Shown piece by piece: positions 26,837-35,537 of a stretch of 64,000 nucleotides of DNA (position 1 is the stretch's first letter; every line of letters starts with the position of its first letter). The notes below the pieces were generated by a model that was not told the origin of the DNA, ran no database searches, and was given only the letters and a program-made list of their open reading frames with translations. The stretch lies in contig NZ_JWLC01000015.1 in the NCBI RefSeq assembly GCF_000813745.1, forward strand, positions 1 to 64,000, in the 5' to 3' direction. This DNA comes from Leisingera sp. ANG-M1. Its GTDB lineage: Bacteria; Pseudomonadota; Alphaproteobacteria; Rhodobacterales; Rhodobacteraceae. The translations under genes and the position numbers were made by a program.

Positions 26837-27553
26837 ATGGGTACAGTTTTCTGCGCAGGGCTCGGGCCCGGTGATCCAGACCTGATGAGTGTCCGCTCGC
26901 ACCGGCTGATTTCAAACGCGCGCCACATCGCTTACTTCCGCAAGGCAGGCCGCCAAGGCCAGGCCCGCGCAATCGTCGAGGGCATGCTCTCCGAGGGCGT
27001 CACCGAGCACGCGATGGAATACCCGGTCACCACCGAAATCCATTTCTCCGACCCCGAATACAATCGGGTGCTGGGCGCGTTTTACGACCAGTGGGCTGAT
27101 ACCCTGGCCGAGATCGCAGAAGGCGAAGACGTGGTGGTGCTCTGCGAGGGCGACCCGTTCCTCTATGGCTCCTACATGCATCTTTACACCCGGCTGCAGG
27201 GCCGCGCAGCGCAGGAGATCGTGCCTGGCATCACCGGCATGTCCGGCTGCTGGACCGCGTCGGGCCAGCCGATCACCTGGGGCGACGATGTGCTGACCGT
27301 GGCCATGGCCACCCTCAGCGAGGACGAACTGGCCAAGCGCGCCGCGGAGACGGACGCCCTGGTGGTGATGAAGATCGGCCGCAACCTGCCCAAGCTGCGC
27401 CGCGCACTGGAGCGTGCTGGCCGCGCAGATGATGCCTGGCTGGTCGAGCGCGGCACCATGCCCGGGCAGACCGTGCAGAAGCTCTCGGAGATCACCGGCG
27501 AAGTGCCTTATTTCTCCATCGTATTGGTTCACGGACAGGGGCGCCGGCCATGA
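26837..27553 (+). CDS. cobI: Precorrin-2 C20-methyltransferase
   Basis: A 238-residue SAM-dependent tetrapyrrole methylase acting at C-20 of precorrin-2. It starts GTVFCAGLGPGDPDLMSVRSHRL, with the GxGPGDPxL SAM-site motif, and has CEGDPFLYGSYMHL and VPGITGMSGCW. It overlaps cobJ by four bases. Confidence 0.94.
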   Translation: MGTVFCAGLGPGDPDLMSVRSHRLISNARHIAYFRKAGRQGQARAIVEGMLSEGVTEHAMEYPVTTEIHFSDPEYNRVLGAFYDQWADTLAEIAEGEDVVVLCEGDPFLYGSYMHLYTRLQGRAAQEIVPGITGMSGCWTASGQPITWGDDVLTVAMATLSEDELAKRAAETDALVVMKIGRNLPKLRRALERAGRADDAWLVERGTMPGQTVQKLSEITGEVPYFSIVLVHGQGRRP

Positions 27554-28314
27554 AATTATCGCAAAACGGCTGGGTGGTGATTGCGGGCCTCGGCCCCGGC
27601 AACGAGTCACTGGTGACACAGGAAGTGCGTGACGCCATTGACGAAGCCACTGATATCGTTGGCTATATCCCCTACGTCAAGCGTGTCGAGCCGCGCGAGG
27701 GGCTGACCCTGCATGCCACCGACAACCGGGTCGAGGTTGACCGCGCCACCCATGCGCTGGAGATGGCCGCCGAAGGCAAGCGCGTGGTTGTGGTCTCCTC
27801 CGGTGATCCGGGCGTGTTTGCCATGGCCTCTGCGGTGTTTGAGGCACTGGAAAATAATGCCGGCGCCCACCCCAAGTGGCTGGATCTGGAAATCAAGGTG
27901 CTGCCCGGCATCACCGCCATGCTGGCCGCGGCCGCCGCAATTGGCGCGCCTCTGGGGCATGACTTCGCGGCCATCAACCTCAGCGACAACCTGAAACCCT
28001 GGAGCCTGATCGAAAAGCGCCTGCAGCTGGTCGGCGAGGCCGGGCTGGCGATGGCGTTTTACAACCCGCGCTCCAAGTCGCGGCCGCATCAGTTTGCCCG
28101 GGCGCTGGAAATCCTGCGCGAGGCCTGCGGTCAGGACACGCTCATTACCTTTGCGCGTGACGTGACCAAGCCGGGACAGGAGCTGCTGACGGTGCCGTTG
28201 AAGGACGCGACGCCCGAGATGGCCGACATGCGCACTGTGGTGATTGTCGGCAACCGCGACACCCGCCGGGTTGGCAACTACGTCTACACCCCCCGCTACG
28301 CGGCCGAAGGTTAA
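27550..28314 (+). CDS. cobJ: Precorrin-3B C17-methyltransferase
   Basis: A 254-residue tetrapyrrole methylase that methylates C-17 and drives ring contraction. Motifs: VVIAGLGPGNESLVTQEV, SSGDPGVFAMASAVFE, LPGITAMLAAAAAIGAPLGHDF and AFYNPRSKSRP. It follows cobI by ATGA overlap and ends three bases before the cobK stop on the other strand. Confidence 0.94.
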   Translation: MKLSQNGWVVIAGLGPGNESLVTQEVRDAIDEATDIVGYIPYVKRVEPREGLTLHATDNRVEVDRATHALEMAAEGKRVVVVSSGDPGVFAMASAVFEALENNAGAHPKWLDLEIKVLPGITAMLAAAAAIGAPLGHDFAAINLSDNLKPWSLIEKRLQLVGEAGLAMAFYNPRSKSRPHQFARALEILREACGQDTLITFARDVTKPGQELLTVPLKDATPEMADMRTVVIVGNRDTRRVGNYVYTPRYAAEG

Positions 28315-28317
28315 AGG

Positions 28318-29058
28318 TCAGCCCGCGGGATGCGACAGCCAGGCCATAACCTCTGCCACGCTGCCCTTTACCGGGCGCTCGGGCACCTTGGGTCTGCCGA
28401 TCATGACGACCGGCAGGCCAAGGCCCCGCGCGGCAGTGAGCTTGGCCGCGGCACCGGTGCCGCCTGCGTTCTTGGCCACCACATGGGTGATGCCATGGTG
28501 CTGCATCAGCGCCGTGTCGTCCGCTGCATCAAACGGCCCGCGGGCGATCTCAACCATGGTGTGCGGCAAAGGCAGAGGCGCCTCGGGTTCGTCCACCAGC
28601 CGCAGCAGGTAGTGATGCTGGGGCTTGGCGGCGAACTGGCTCAGGTTCTGCTTGCCGATCGCCAGGAACACCCGCGCGGGCGTTTCAGGCAGGGCCTCTA
28701 CCGCAGCTTCGATGCTGTCCGCATGAACCCAAGTGTCGCTTTCTCCCGCCTGCCAGGCCGGGCGTTCGAAGGCGCAGAGCGGCACGCCGGCCATCTCACA
28801 GGCCTGCACCGCGTTGGTGCTCATCTGCGCCGCGAAGGGATGGGTGGCGTCGACCACATGGGTGATGGCTTCAGCCTGCATATAGGCCGCCAGCCCTTCG
28901 GCGCCGCCAAAGCCGCCGACACGGGTCGGCAGCGGCTGGCTGACCGGCTTGGCGGTGCGGCCCGCATAGGAGAACACCGCGTCCGTCCCTGCCCCGGCCA
29001 GAGTTTTGGCCAAGGCCGAGGCCTCGGTGGTGCCGCCAAGAAGAAGGATGCGTGTCAT
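28318..29058 (-). CDS. cobK: Precorrin-6A reductase
   Basis: A 246-residue NADPH-dependent reductase converting precorrin-6A to precorrin-6B. The nucleotide-binding start MTRILLLGGTTEASALA, the DATHPFAAQMSTNA motif and VVAKNAGGTGAAAKL are diagnostic. It is the only pathway gene on the minus strand inside the operon, convergent with cobJ and divergent from cobL. Its ATG (29056-29058 as CAT) overlaps the cobL ATG, so both ribosome sites lie inside the opposite gene. Its promoter must lie within cobL. Confidence 0.94.
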   Translation of the reverse strand: MTRILLLGGTTEASALAKTLAGAGTDAVFSYAGRTAKPVSQPLPTRVGGFGGAEGLAAYMQAEAITHVVDATHPFAAQMSTNAVQACEMAGVPLCAFERPAWQAGESDTWVHADSIEAAVEALPETPARVFLAIGKQNLSQFAAKPQHHYLLRLVDEPEAPLPLPHTMVEIARGPFDAADDTALMQHHGITHVVAKNAGGTGAAAKLTAARGLGLPVVMIGRPKVPERPVKGSVAEVMAWLSHPAG

Positions 29059-30253
29059 GTCTGATGGCCTCTCGAACCCTTGGCTTACAATCATTGGTCT
29101 GGGCGAAAATGGACTGGAAGGCTTGGCGGATGCAAGCCGGAAGGCGCTTGTTGAAGCAGAGACGATTTTCGGCGGCCCGCGGCATCTGGAGCTGGCGGAC
29201 GCGGGCAGCAAGGGCCAGCCCTGGCCGGTGCCGTTTTCGACTGAACCAGTGCTGGCAATGCGCGGGCGCAAGGTGGCTGTTCTGGCTTCGGGCGACCCCT
29301 TTTGGCACGGGGCTGGCGGCTCGCTGATGCGGGATCTCGGAGCGGAGGAATGGGTCTCGCACCCGGTGCCCTCGTGTTTTGCGCTGGCCGCCAACCGGCT
29401 GGGCTGGAAGCTGGAAGAGGTGCTGTGCCTCGGCTTGCATGCGGCGCCTTTTGCGCGGCTGCGGCCGCTGCTGGGCCGTGGCGTGCGGGTGATCTGCACC
29501 CTGCGGGATGGCGAGGCACCGGCAGAGCTGGCGGCCTGGCTGGTTAAGAACGGCCAGCCGGATGCGCAGCTTTGCGTGATGGAGCGGCTTGGCGGCCCCA
29601 AGGAACGCCTGCACCGCACCACCGCGGAGGGCTGGGATTTGGCACCAGGCGGGGCTCCGGTCCTTATGGCCATCGAGACCCTGCGGCCCGGGCTGCCGCA
29701 GGCTTCGGGGCTGGCGGATGCGCATTTCGCCAGCGACGGGCAGATCACCAAGCGGCCAGTGCGGGCGCTGACGCTGTCGGCACTGGCACCGCGGGCGGGT
29801 GAGCTGCTGTGGGATATCGGCGGCGGCTCCGGATCGGTCTCGGTCGAGTGGTGTTTGGCAGCACGCGGGGCGCAGGCGGTCACATTTGAGCTGCGCGAGA
29901 GCCGCTTGGAAAACATCCGCGCTAATGCCTCCCGCTTTGGCCTGGATCACCGGATGAAGGCAGTGCTGGGCAAGGCGCCGGATGTACTGGAAGGCCAGCC
30001 TTTGCCCGATTGCGTGTTCATTGGCGGCGGCGGCTCACAGGCCTTGCTGGACCACCTGTGGGAGATCCTGCCCGAAGGCACGCGGCTGGTTGCCAATGGC
30101 GTGACGCTGGAGACCGAGACGCTTCTGATGCAGGCCCATGCGGCGCGCGGCGGGCACCTGTTGAAGGCTGAGATCGCCGAAGCTGGACCGCTGGGGTCGA
30201 TGCGCGACTGGCGGCGGGCGCGGCCTGTCATTCAGTGGAGCGTCACGCGATGA
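29057..30253 (+). CDS. cobL: Precorrin-6Y C5,15-methyltransferase (decarboxylating)
   Basis: A 398-residue two-domain enzyme: an N-terminal CbiE-type tetrapyrrole methylase (SNPWLTIIGLGENGLEGL, ASGDPFWHGAGGSLM) and a C-terminal CbiT-type SAM domain (GELLWDIGGGSGSVSVEW, FIGGGGSQALLDHLWE). It methylates C-5 and C-15 and removes the C-12 acetate carboxyl. The ATG at 29057 shares the palindrome CATG with the cobK start. GAAGAAGGATG upstream, inside cobK, is a usable Shine-Dalgarno. Confidence 0.94.
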   Translation: MSDGLSNPWLTIIGLGENGLEGLADASRKALVEAETIFGGPRHLELADAGSKGQPWPVPFSTEPVLAMRGRKVAVLASGDPFWHGAGGSLMRDLGAEEWVSHPVPSCFALAANRLGWKLEEVLCLGLHAAPFARLRPLLGRGVRVICTLRDGEAPAELAAWLVKNGQPDAQLCVMERLGGPKERLHRTTAEGWDLAPGGAPVLMAIETLRPGLPQASGLADAHFASDGQITKRPVRALTLSALAPRAGELLWDIGGGSGSVSVEWCLAARGAQAVTFELRESRLENIRANASRFGLDHRMKAVLGKAPDVLEGQPLPDCVFIGGGGSQALLDHLWEILPEGTRLVANGVTLETETLLMQAHAARGGHLLKAEIAEAGPLGSMRDWRRARPVIQWSVTR

Positions 30254-30627
30254 AAGTGGCAGGGATCGGGTTTCGCAGCACGGCAACAGCGGCGGATTTG
30301 CAAGCGGCACTGGCGCTGGCCGGTACGCAGGTCGATGCTGTCGCGTCGGTCGCGGAGAAGGCTGCAGCACCTGCGATGCAGGAGTTTGCGCGCAGCGTAG
30401 GCCTGCCAGTGATTTCGTTGCAGGAACAGGATATTGCCGGGGAGCAGACATTGACCTGCTCGCCCAGGATCAAGGCGCGGTTCGGCACCGGTTCGCTGGC
30501 GGAAGCCGCGGCGCTGGCGGGCGCGCGCCATGGGGCAGCGGGGGCGCGGGCGCGTCTCTTGGCCCCCAGAGTTGTCACCGCGGATGGGCTTGCCACCGCG
30601 GCCATAGCAGAAAGACTTGAGCCATGA
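30250..30627 (+). CDS. cobE: CobE / CbiG C-terminal-like protein
   Basis: A 125-residue protein matching the C-terminal domain of CbiG, known in the aerobic pathway as CobE; exact reaction unknown. Features: [19 protein letters not shown] at the start, and [25 protein letters not shown] overlaps with both cobL and cobM indicate coupled translation. Confidence 0.85.
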   Translation: MKVAGIGFRSTATAADLQAALALAGTQVDAVASVAEKAAAPAMQEFARSVGLPVISLQEQDIAGEQTLTCSPRIKARFGTGSLAEAAALAGARHGAAGARARLLAPRVVTADGLATAAIAERLEP

Positions 30628-31418
30628 CCGTTCACTTCATTGGCGCCGGACCGGGCGCTGCCGACCTTCTGACCTTGCGCGGGCGCGACATCATCGCGTC
30701 CTGCCCGGTGTGCCTTTATGCGGGCTCGCTGGTGCCGGAGGAAATCCTGAGCCACTGCCCGGCCGACGCAAAGATCGTGAACACCGCGGCGATGGATCTG
30801 GATGCCATCGTGGCTGAGATCAAAGCAGCGCATGAAGCAGGCCAGGATGTCGCCCGGCTGCACTCCGGCGACCTGTCGGTCTGGTCGGCAATGGGCGAGC
30901 AGCTGCGCCGCCTGAAGGCCGAAGGCATCCCAGTGAGCGTTACCCCCGGCGTGCCTTCCTTTGCCGCTGCTGCTGCCGCGCTTGGCACCGAGCTGACCCT
31001 GCCCGGCCTCGGCCAGTCGGTGGTGCTGACCCGCACCCCGGGCCGCGCGTCCTCGATGCCCGAGGGCGAGTCGCTGGAAAACTTCGCGCGTACCGGCACT
31101 ACGCTGGCGATCCACCTGTCGATTGGCAACCTGGACCATGTGGTGGACAGCCTGACGCCGCATTACGGCGGTGATTGCCCGGTGGCGGTGGTCTACCGCG
31201 CCAGCTGGCCGGATCAGCAGATCCACCGCGCCACGCTGGACACGCTGAAAGAGACGCTGGACGAGAAAATCTCCCGTACCGCGCTGATCCTGGTGGGGCC
31301 AGTGCTGAAGGGCGAAGGTTTTGACGAAAGCTGCCTCTACTCCACCGACTACGACCGCCGCTACCGGCCGCAAACAGCTGACAGCCCGTGGTCGAGCTGG
31401 AGCCACGGCGACGACTGA
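30624..31418 (+). CDS. cobM: Precorrin-4 C11-methyltransferase
   Basis: A 264-residue tetrapyrrole methylase. Motifs: [51 protein letters not shown] and [13 protein letters not shown]. Length is normal for the family. Confidence 0.94.
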   Translation: MTVHFIGAGPGAADLLTLRGRDIIASCPVCLYAGSLVPEEILSHCPADAKIVNTAAMDLDAIVAEIKAAHEAGQDVARLHSGDLSVWSAMGEQLRRLKAEGIPVSVTPGVPSFAAAAAALGTELTLPGLGQSVVLTRTPGRASSMPEGESLENFARTGTTLAIHLSIGNLDHVVDSLTPHYGGDCPVAVVYRASWPDQQIHRATLDTLKETLDEKISRTALILVGPVLKGEGFDESCLYSTDYDRRYRPQTADSPWSSWSHGDD

Positions 31419-31431
31419 GGGAACCACGACA

Positions 31432-32751
31432 ATGACCAATATGAACCCTCCCGGGCTGATGATCTCGGCGCCCTCCTCGGGCACCGGCAAGACCACCGTA
31501 ATGCTGGGCCTGTTGCGGGCGCTGGCCGAAGACGGCCTGACCGTGCAGCCTTATAAAAGCGGCCCGGATTACATCGACCCGGCCTTTCACCTGGCAGCCG
31601 CCAAGCGGCCAAGCTTCAACCTGGACACCTGGGCCATGGACGGCGGGCTGCTGGATGCGGTGACCGGCCAGTCGGCAGGCGCAGAGATCTGCGTCGGCGA
31701 AGGGTCCATGGGCCTTTATGACGGCGTGGCAACGCGCGGGCAGTCGGGCTTTGGCTCCTCGGCGGAGACCGCCAAACGCATGGGCTGGCCGGTGGTGCTG
31801 GTTGTTGATGTGGGCGGCCAGGCGCAGTCGGCGGCAGCCACGGCGCTGGGATTCAAGAATTACGACCCCGAGCTGCCCTTTGCCGGCGTCATCCTGAACC
31901 GGGTTGCCAGCCCGCGCCATGAACGGCTGACCCGGCTGGGGATGGAAAAAGCCGGCATCAAGGTGCTAGGCTCCCTGCCCCGGCGCGGCGACCTGGCCCT
32001 GCCGGAGCGCCACCTGGGCCTGATCCAAGCCGTCGAGCACCCGGACCTGGAGGCTGCCATTGCCGGCTATGCCGCGTTTTTGCGCGAGCATGTGGATCTG
32101 GAGGCGATCAAATCCGCCGCCATGGCGGGTGCTGCACCTGCCCCGGCCGGCCTGCCCACGCCGCCTGCCCAGCGGATCGCGCTGGCGCGCGATGCGGCTT
32201 TTTCCTTTACCTATCCGCACCTGCTGAGCGGCTGGCGCGCGGCCGGCGCAGAAATCCTGCCCTTTTCGCCGCTGGCAGATGAAGCTCCGGCAGCGGACGC
32301 CGATCTGGTCTGGCTGCCCGGAGGCTACCCGGAGCTGCATGGCGGCACCCTGGCGGCAGCGGAAACCTTCCGTGCAGGTGTCCGCAAACACGCAGAAACC
32401 AAGCCCGTGCATGGTGAATGCGGCGGCTATATGGCCCTGGGCGAGGCGCTTATCGACAAGGAAGGCAACAGGCACCGGATGCTGGGGCTGCTGGGCCTGG
32501 TGACCTCATATGAGAAGCGCAAGTTCCACCTCGGCTACCGCCGCGCCATTCTGGAAGCCGGGATGCCGGGCTTTGGCGCGGGCATGGCGCTGCGCGGGCA
32601 TGAGTTCCACTATTCCACCATCCTGGAAGAACCCGACGCACCCCTGGCCAATGTCATGGACGCCGACGGCAATCCGGTGCCGGAAACCGGCTCGATCAAG
32701 GGCCATGTGACCGGCACCTTCTTCCACTTGATCACCGGAGAAAGCGCATGA
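31432..32751 (+). CDS. cobB: Hydrogenobyrinic/cobyrinic acid a,c-diamide synthase
   Basis: A 439-residue glutamine-dependent amidotransferase. The N-terminal dethiobiotin-synthetase-like ATPase domain has ISAPSSGTGKTTVMLGLL and KSGPDYIDPAFH. The C-terminal glutaminase domain has LPGGYPELHGG, the catalytic Cys in VHGECGGYMALG and the His in LRGHEFHYS. I chose ATG 31432 because the frame's earlier ATGs lie inside cobM. Precedes cobA with ATGA overlap. Confidence 0.94.
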   Translation: MTNMNPPGLMISAPSSGTGKTTVMLGLLRALAEDGLTVQPYKSGPDYIDPAFHLAAAKRPSFNLDTWAMDGGLLDAVTGQSAGAEICVGEGSMGLYDGVATRGQSGFGSSAETAKRMGWPVVLVVDVGGQAQSAAATALGFKNYDPELPFAGVILNRVASPRHERLTRLGMEKAGIKVLGSLPRRGDLALPERHLGLIQAVEHPDLEAAIAGYAAFLREHVDLEAIKSAAMAGAAPAPAGLPTPPAQRIALARDAAFSFTYPHLLSGWRAAGAEILPFSPLADEAPAADADLVWLPGGYPELHGGTLAAAETFRAGVRKHAETKPVHGECGGYMALGEALIDKEGNRHRMLGLLGLVTSYEKRKFHLGYRRAILEAGMPGFGAGMALRGHEFHYSTILEEPDAPLANVMDADGNPVPETGSIKGHVTGTFFHLITGESA

Positions 32752-33470
32752 GCGGTTTTGTCTCCTTTGTCTCCTCCGGCCCCGGCGACCCGGAACTGCT
32801 GACCGTCAAGGCGGTGAAGCGGCTGGAAGCAGCCGATGCGGTGCTGTTTGACGACCTGTCCTCCGGCCCGATCCTGAGCCACGCCCGCGATGACGCCGAT
32901 CTGGTGGGCGTAGGCAAGCGCGCGGGGCGTCCCTCGCCAAAGCAGGATCATGTGAGCCGGTTGCTGGTGGATTACGCCTCATCAGGCCTCAATGTCGTAC
33001 GCCTGAAATCCGGGGACTCGGGTGTTTTCGGGCGGCTTGAGGAGGAAATGACCGCGCTGCGCGAAGCGGGTATCGGTTTCGAGATCGTGCCCGGCGTCAC
33101 CGCGGCCTCGGCAGCGGCAGCAGCAGCAAACATTCCACTCACCCGGCGTATGACGGCACGGCGGCTGCAGTATATCACCGGTCATGACGTGACCGGCGGC
33201 CTGCCTGACAACCTCAACATGGCGGCGCTGGCCGATGCGGAGGCCACGACCGTGGTCTATATGGGCAAGCGCACCTTCGCAGGCCTGTCGGAAAAGCTGA
33301 TGGAAGCCGGGCTGCCTAGAAGCACGCCTGCACTGGTCGCGCTGGGAGTTTCGACTCCGGAGCAGTCGCTGCACCGCCATACGGTGGGCGAGCTGCCCGC
33401 ACTGCTGCGTGAGATGGAGACCACCGCTCCGGTGCTCATCCTTTATGGCCCGCTGGCCGATCCGGAATGA
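32748..33470 (+). CDS. cobA: Uroporphyrinogen-III C-methyltransferase
   Basis: A 240-residue SUMT that makes precorrin-2, the entry to the pathway and the branch from heme. Motifs: FVSSGPGDPELLTVKAVK, VGKRAGRPSPKQDHVSRLL, RLKSGDSGVFGRLEEE and VPGVTAASAAAAAANIPLTRR. No fused CysG dehydrogenase domain. Overlaps cobB and cobF by four bases each. Confidence 0.93.
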   Translation: MSGFVSFVSSGPGDPELLTVKAVKRLEAADAVLFDDLSSGPILSHARDDADLVGVGKRAGRPSPKQDHVSRLLVDYASSGLNVVRLKSGDSGVFGRLEEEMTALREAGIGFEIVPGVTAASAAAAAANIPLTRRMTARRLQYITGHDVTGGLPDNLNMAALADAEATTVVYMGKRTFAGLSEKLMEAGLPRSTPALVALGVSTPEQSLHRHTVGELPALLREMETTAPVLILYGPLADPE

Positions 33471-34249
33471 ACCCGGAAACTGAGAAAGACCCCGCCATGA
33501 TTGAGCTTTCCCTGATCGGCATCGGCACCGGCAACCCGCAGCACATGACGCTGCAGGCGATTGAGGCGCTGAATGCACAGGATCTGATCCTGATCCCCAA
33601 CAAAGGGGCGGGCAAGGACGATCTGGCGGGCCTGCGCCGAGAGATCTGCAGCCGGGCAATCCGCGGCGACGGGCCGAAGATCGTCGAGTTTGCCCTGCCG
33701 GTGCGCGATGAGGCCACCAGGAGCTACCGCAAACGCGTGGATGACTGGCACGATGCCATTGCAGAGATCTGGTGGCAGAACATCACCGCTCATTTGCACG
33801 GGGGCGGCAAGGCGGGCTTCCTGGTTTGGGGCGACCCGTCGCTTTATGACAGCACCATGCGGATCGCCGAGCGGCTGCAGAGACTGGCGGAAATCAAGCT
33901 GGCAGTGATCCCCGGTATCACCTCGGTACAGGCGCTGACTGCAGCCCATGCCATCCCGATCAACGAGATCGGCGCCCCCTTCACCATCACCACCGGCCGC
34001 CAGCTGCGCGAAAACGGCTGGCCGGACAGTGCCGACACGCTGGTGATCATGCTGGACGGCGAATGCTCGTTTCAGTCCATCGACCCGCAGGGCGTGCAGA
34101 TTTACTGGACGGCTTATGCAGGCATGGAGAACCAGATTTGCATCTCGGGTGCTTTGTCCGAGGTCACCGGCCGGATCATCGAAACCCGGGCCCAGGCGCG
34201 GGCCGAGCATGGCTGGCTGATGGACATCTACCTGCTGCGCCGGGGCTAA
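33467..34249 (+). CDS. cobF: Precorrin-6A synthase (deacetylating)
   Basis: A 260-residue methylase (C-1 methylation with deacetylation) specific to the aerobic pathway. The canonical N-terminus IELSLIGIGTGNPQHMTLQAI begins at an internal ATG at 33497; the ATG at 33467 overlaps the cobA stop and would add ten residues, so either start may be used. Other motifs: VWGDPSLYDSTMRIAERL and VIPGITSVQALTAAH. Last gene of the operon. Confidence 0.92.
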   Translation: MNPETEKDPAMIELSLIGIGTGNPQHMTLQAIEALNAQDLILIPNKGAGKDDLAGLRREICSRAIRGDGPKIVEFALPVRDEATRSYRKRVDDWHDAIAEIWWQNITAHLHGGGKAGFLVWGDPSLYDSTMRIAERLQRLAEIKLAVIPGITSVQALTAAHAIPINEIGAPFTITTGRQLRENGWPDSADTLVIMLDGECSFQSIDPQGVQIYWTAYAGMENQICISGALSEVTGRIIETRAQARAEHGWLMDIYLLRRG

Positions 34250-34271
34250 GCGGCGCGATCTGAAACAGAGC

Positions 34272-34291
34272 CAAAAAGCGCAGCTGCGTTT
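34272..34291 (+). terminator. Possible terminator of the cob operon
   Basis: AAAAAGCGCAGCTGCGTTTT is a palindromic A-stem-T arrangement 22 bases after cobF. The stem is short and has almost no loop, so efficiency is doubtful. From here to the insertion sequence (34292-34539) I see no credible gene. Confidence 0.35.
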
Positions 34292-34539
34292 TCTGGCGGC
34301 CTGCAACGCGGAGCCTCTACCCGGCCCCTCCCGCGCGGCCAGTTGTTCTGCCACGGCCGCGCAGGCAGCCCTTTCCATGCGCCAGGGCAAGATGCGGAGC
34401 TCTCTCCGGTCCTGGATTGACGGCATAGAAGCCGGCGAAGACATAATACGAATGCGGGTGCGCTGAGCTCGCATTGGAAAGACTGAAATCGCTTACACCG
34501 TCGAACGCTCAGCACTTCCAGCAATTGTTTGAGAGTGGC

Positions 34540-35356
34540 GGTGCTGTCAGACGGATTCGAACTCGTCTCAGCTTGGACAGTGATACTGCCCCTTATTCCG
34601 CGCAGAGACCGCGCCACTCTGCGAGAGCGGCAGCACGATTCACCCTGAAATTTGATCTAGAGTAAAAGCTGCGTTCCGAATTGAAGAGGTTAAAAACAGA
34701 GGCGTGGACGGATGCAAATTTCTGCAGGCTTCGCAATCGCCGAAAGCGCTGCATCGCCCTCTCCCTTCGTCGAAACGGCAAGTGCGAATTCTCGGCACGA
34801 TTGTTCAGCCAGCGACCTGTTTTCTGTCGGTCTGCGTTACCGATTTCCTTCATTGCAGCGCCGTAGGACCGAAGTCTATCCGTAACGATAACTTCGGGTC
34901 GTCCGAACCTACGCATTGATTTCTTGAGGAATTTCGATGCTGCTTTCTTATCCCGCGTCTTCGTCACGTAGCTTTCTAGCACTTCGCCTTCGTGGTCAAC
35001 GGCCCGCCACAGATAGTGCCGTTCACCGTTGATCTTCACGAACATCTCATCCAAGTGCCAGCGCCAATTCGAGTGGGACCGCATATGCTGGACCCGCTTC
35101 CTGCGGATTTCCGAAGCAAACTTCGGCCCGAACCGCTGCCACCAGAAACGAACGGATTCATAGCTCACATCGATGCCGCGTTCGTGCAAAAGGTCTTCGA
35201 CATTCCTGAGCGACAGAGGAAACCGGATGTACATCATCACCGCCAAGCGGATGACTTCAGGTGACGTTCGAAAGTAGCGAAATGGGCTGCGTTTGGTCAT
35301 GAGGCAACGCTACGAAACCGCCCTGCCCTCCTCAAGGTCATCCCTCTGACAAGTCC
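34540..35356. mobile_element. IS6-family insertion sequence
   Basis: About 817 bp bounded by imperfect terminal inverted repeats: GGTGCTGTCAGACGGAT at the left end (34540-34556) and, on the other strand at the right end (35340-35356), GGACTTGTCAGAGGGAT. The size and the single transposase fit IS6 elements, which begin with GG. Flanking octamers (AGAGTGGC and TGAATCGT) do not match, so no target duplication is seen. The element separates the cob backbone from the accessory cluster. Confidence 0.75.
34593..35300 (-). CDS. IS6-family transposase
   Basis: A 235-residue DDE transposase of the IS6/IS26 group, apparently intact. Catalytic acidic residues: WHLDEMFVKINGERHYLWRAVD (first D), VIVTDRLRSYGAAMKEIG (second D), and NNRAENSHLPFRRRERAMQRF (E). 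An N-terminal helix-turn-helix is suggested by SLRNVEDLLHERGIDVSYESVRFWWQR. Confidence 0.93.
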   Translation of the reverse strand: MTKRSPFRYFRTSPEVIRLAVMMYIRFPLSLRNVEDLLHERGIDVSYESVRFWWQRFGPKFASEIRRKRVQHMRSHSNWRWHLDEMFVKINGERHYLWRAVDHEGEVLESYVTKTRDKKAASKFLKKSMRRFGRPEVIVTDRLRSYGAAMKEIGNADRQKTGRWLNNRAENSHLPFRRRERAMQRFRRLRSLQKFASVHASVFNLFNSERSFYSRSNFRVNRAAALAEWRGLCAE

Positions 35357-35537
35357 TGAATCGTCATTCGTTTCAGTCGCGGCTAGTAGCGAAACAGATG
35401 AACCTCCACTTTGATAGCTTCTTGCGGAACAGCAGACATCAGTTATCTCGGCGCCAATCGTGCAGTTACCATGTCTTGCCTAACAATTGCTTCTTATCCT
35501 AGGCTGCAGCCCTAAGTGTTTTGCTTGGGGATGGACG

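Noticed and set aside
34524-35372. Target-site duplication around the IS6 element
   Set aside because: The octamers flanking the terminal repeats do not match, and shifting the ends by a few bases did not produce a match.
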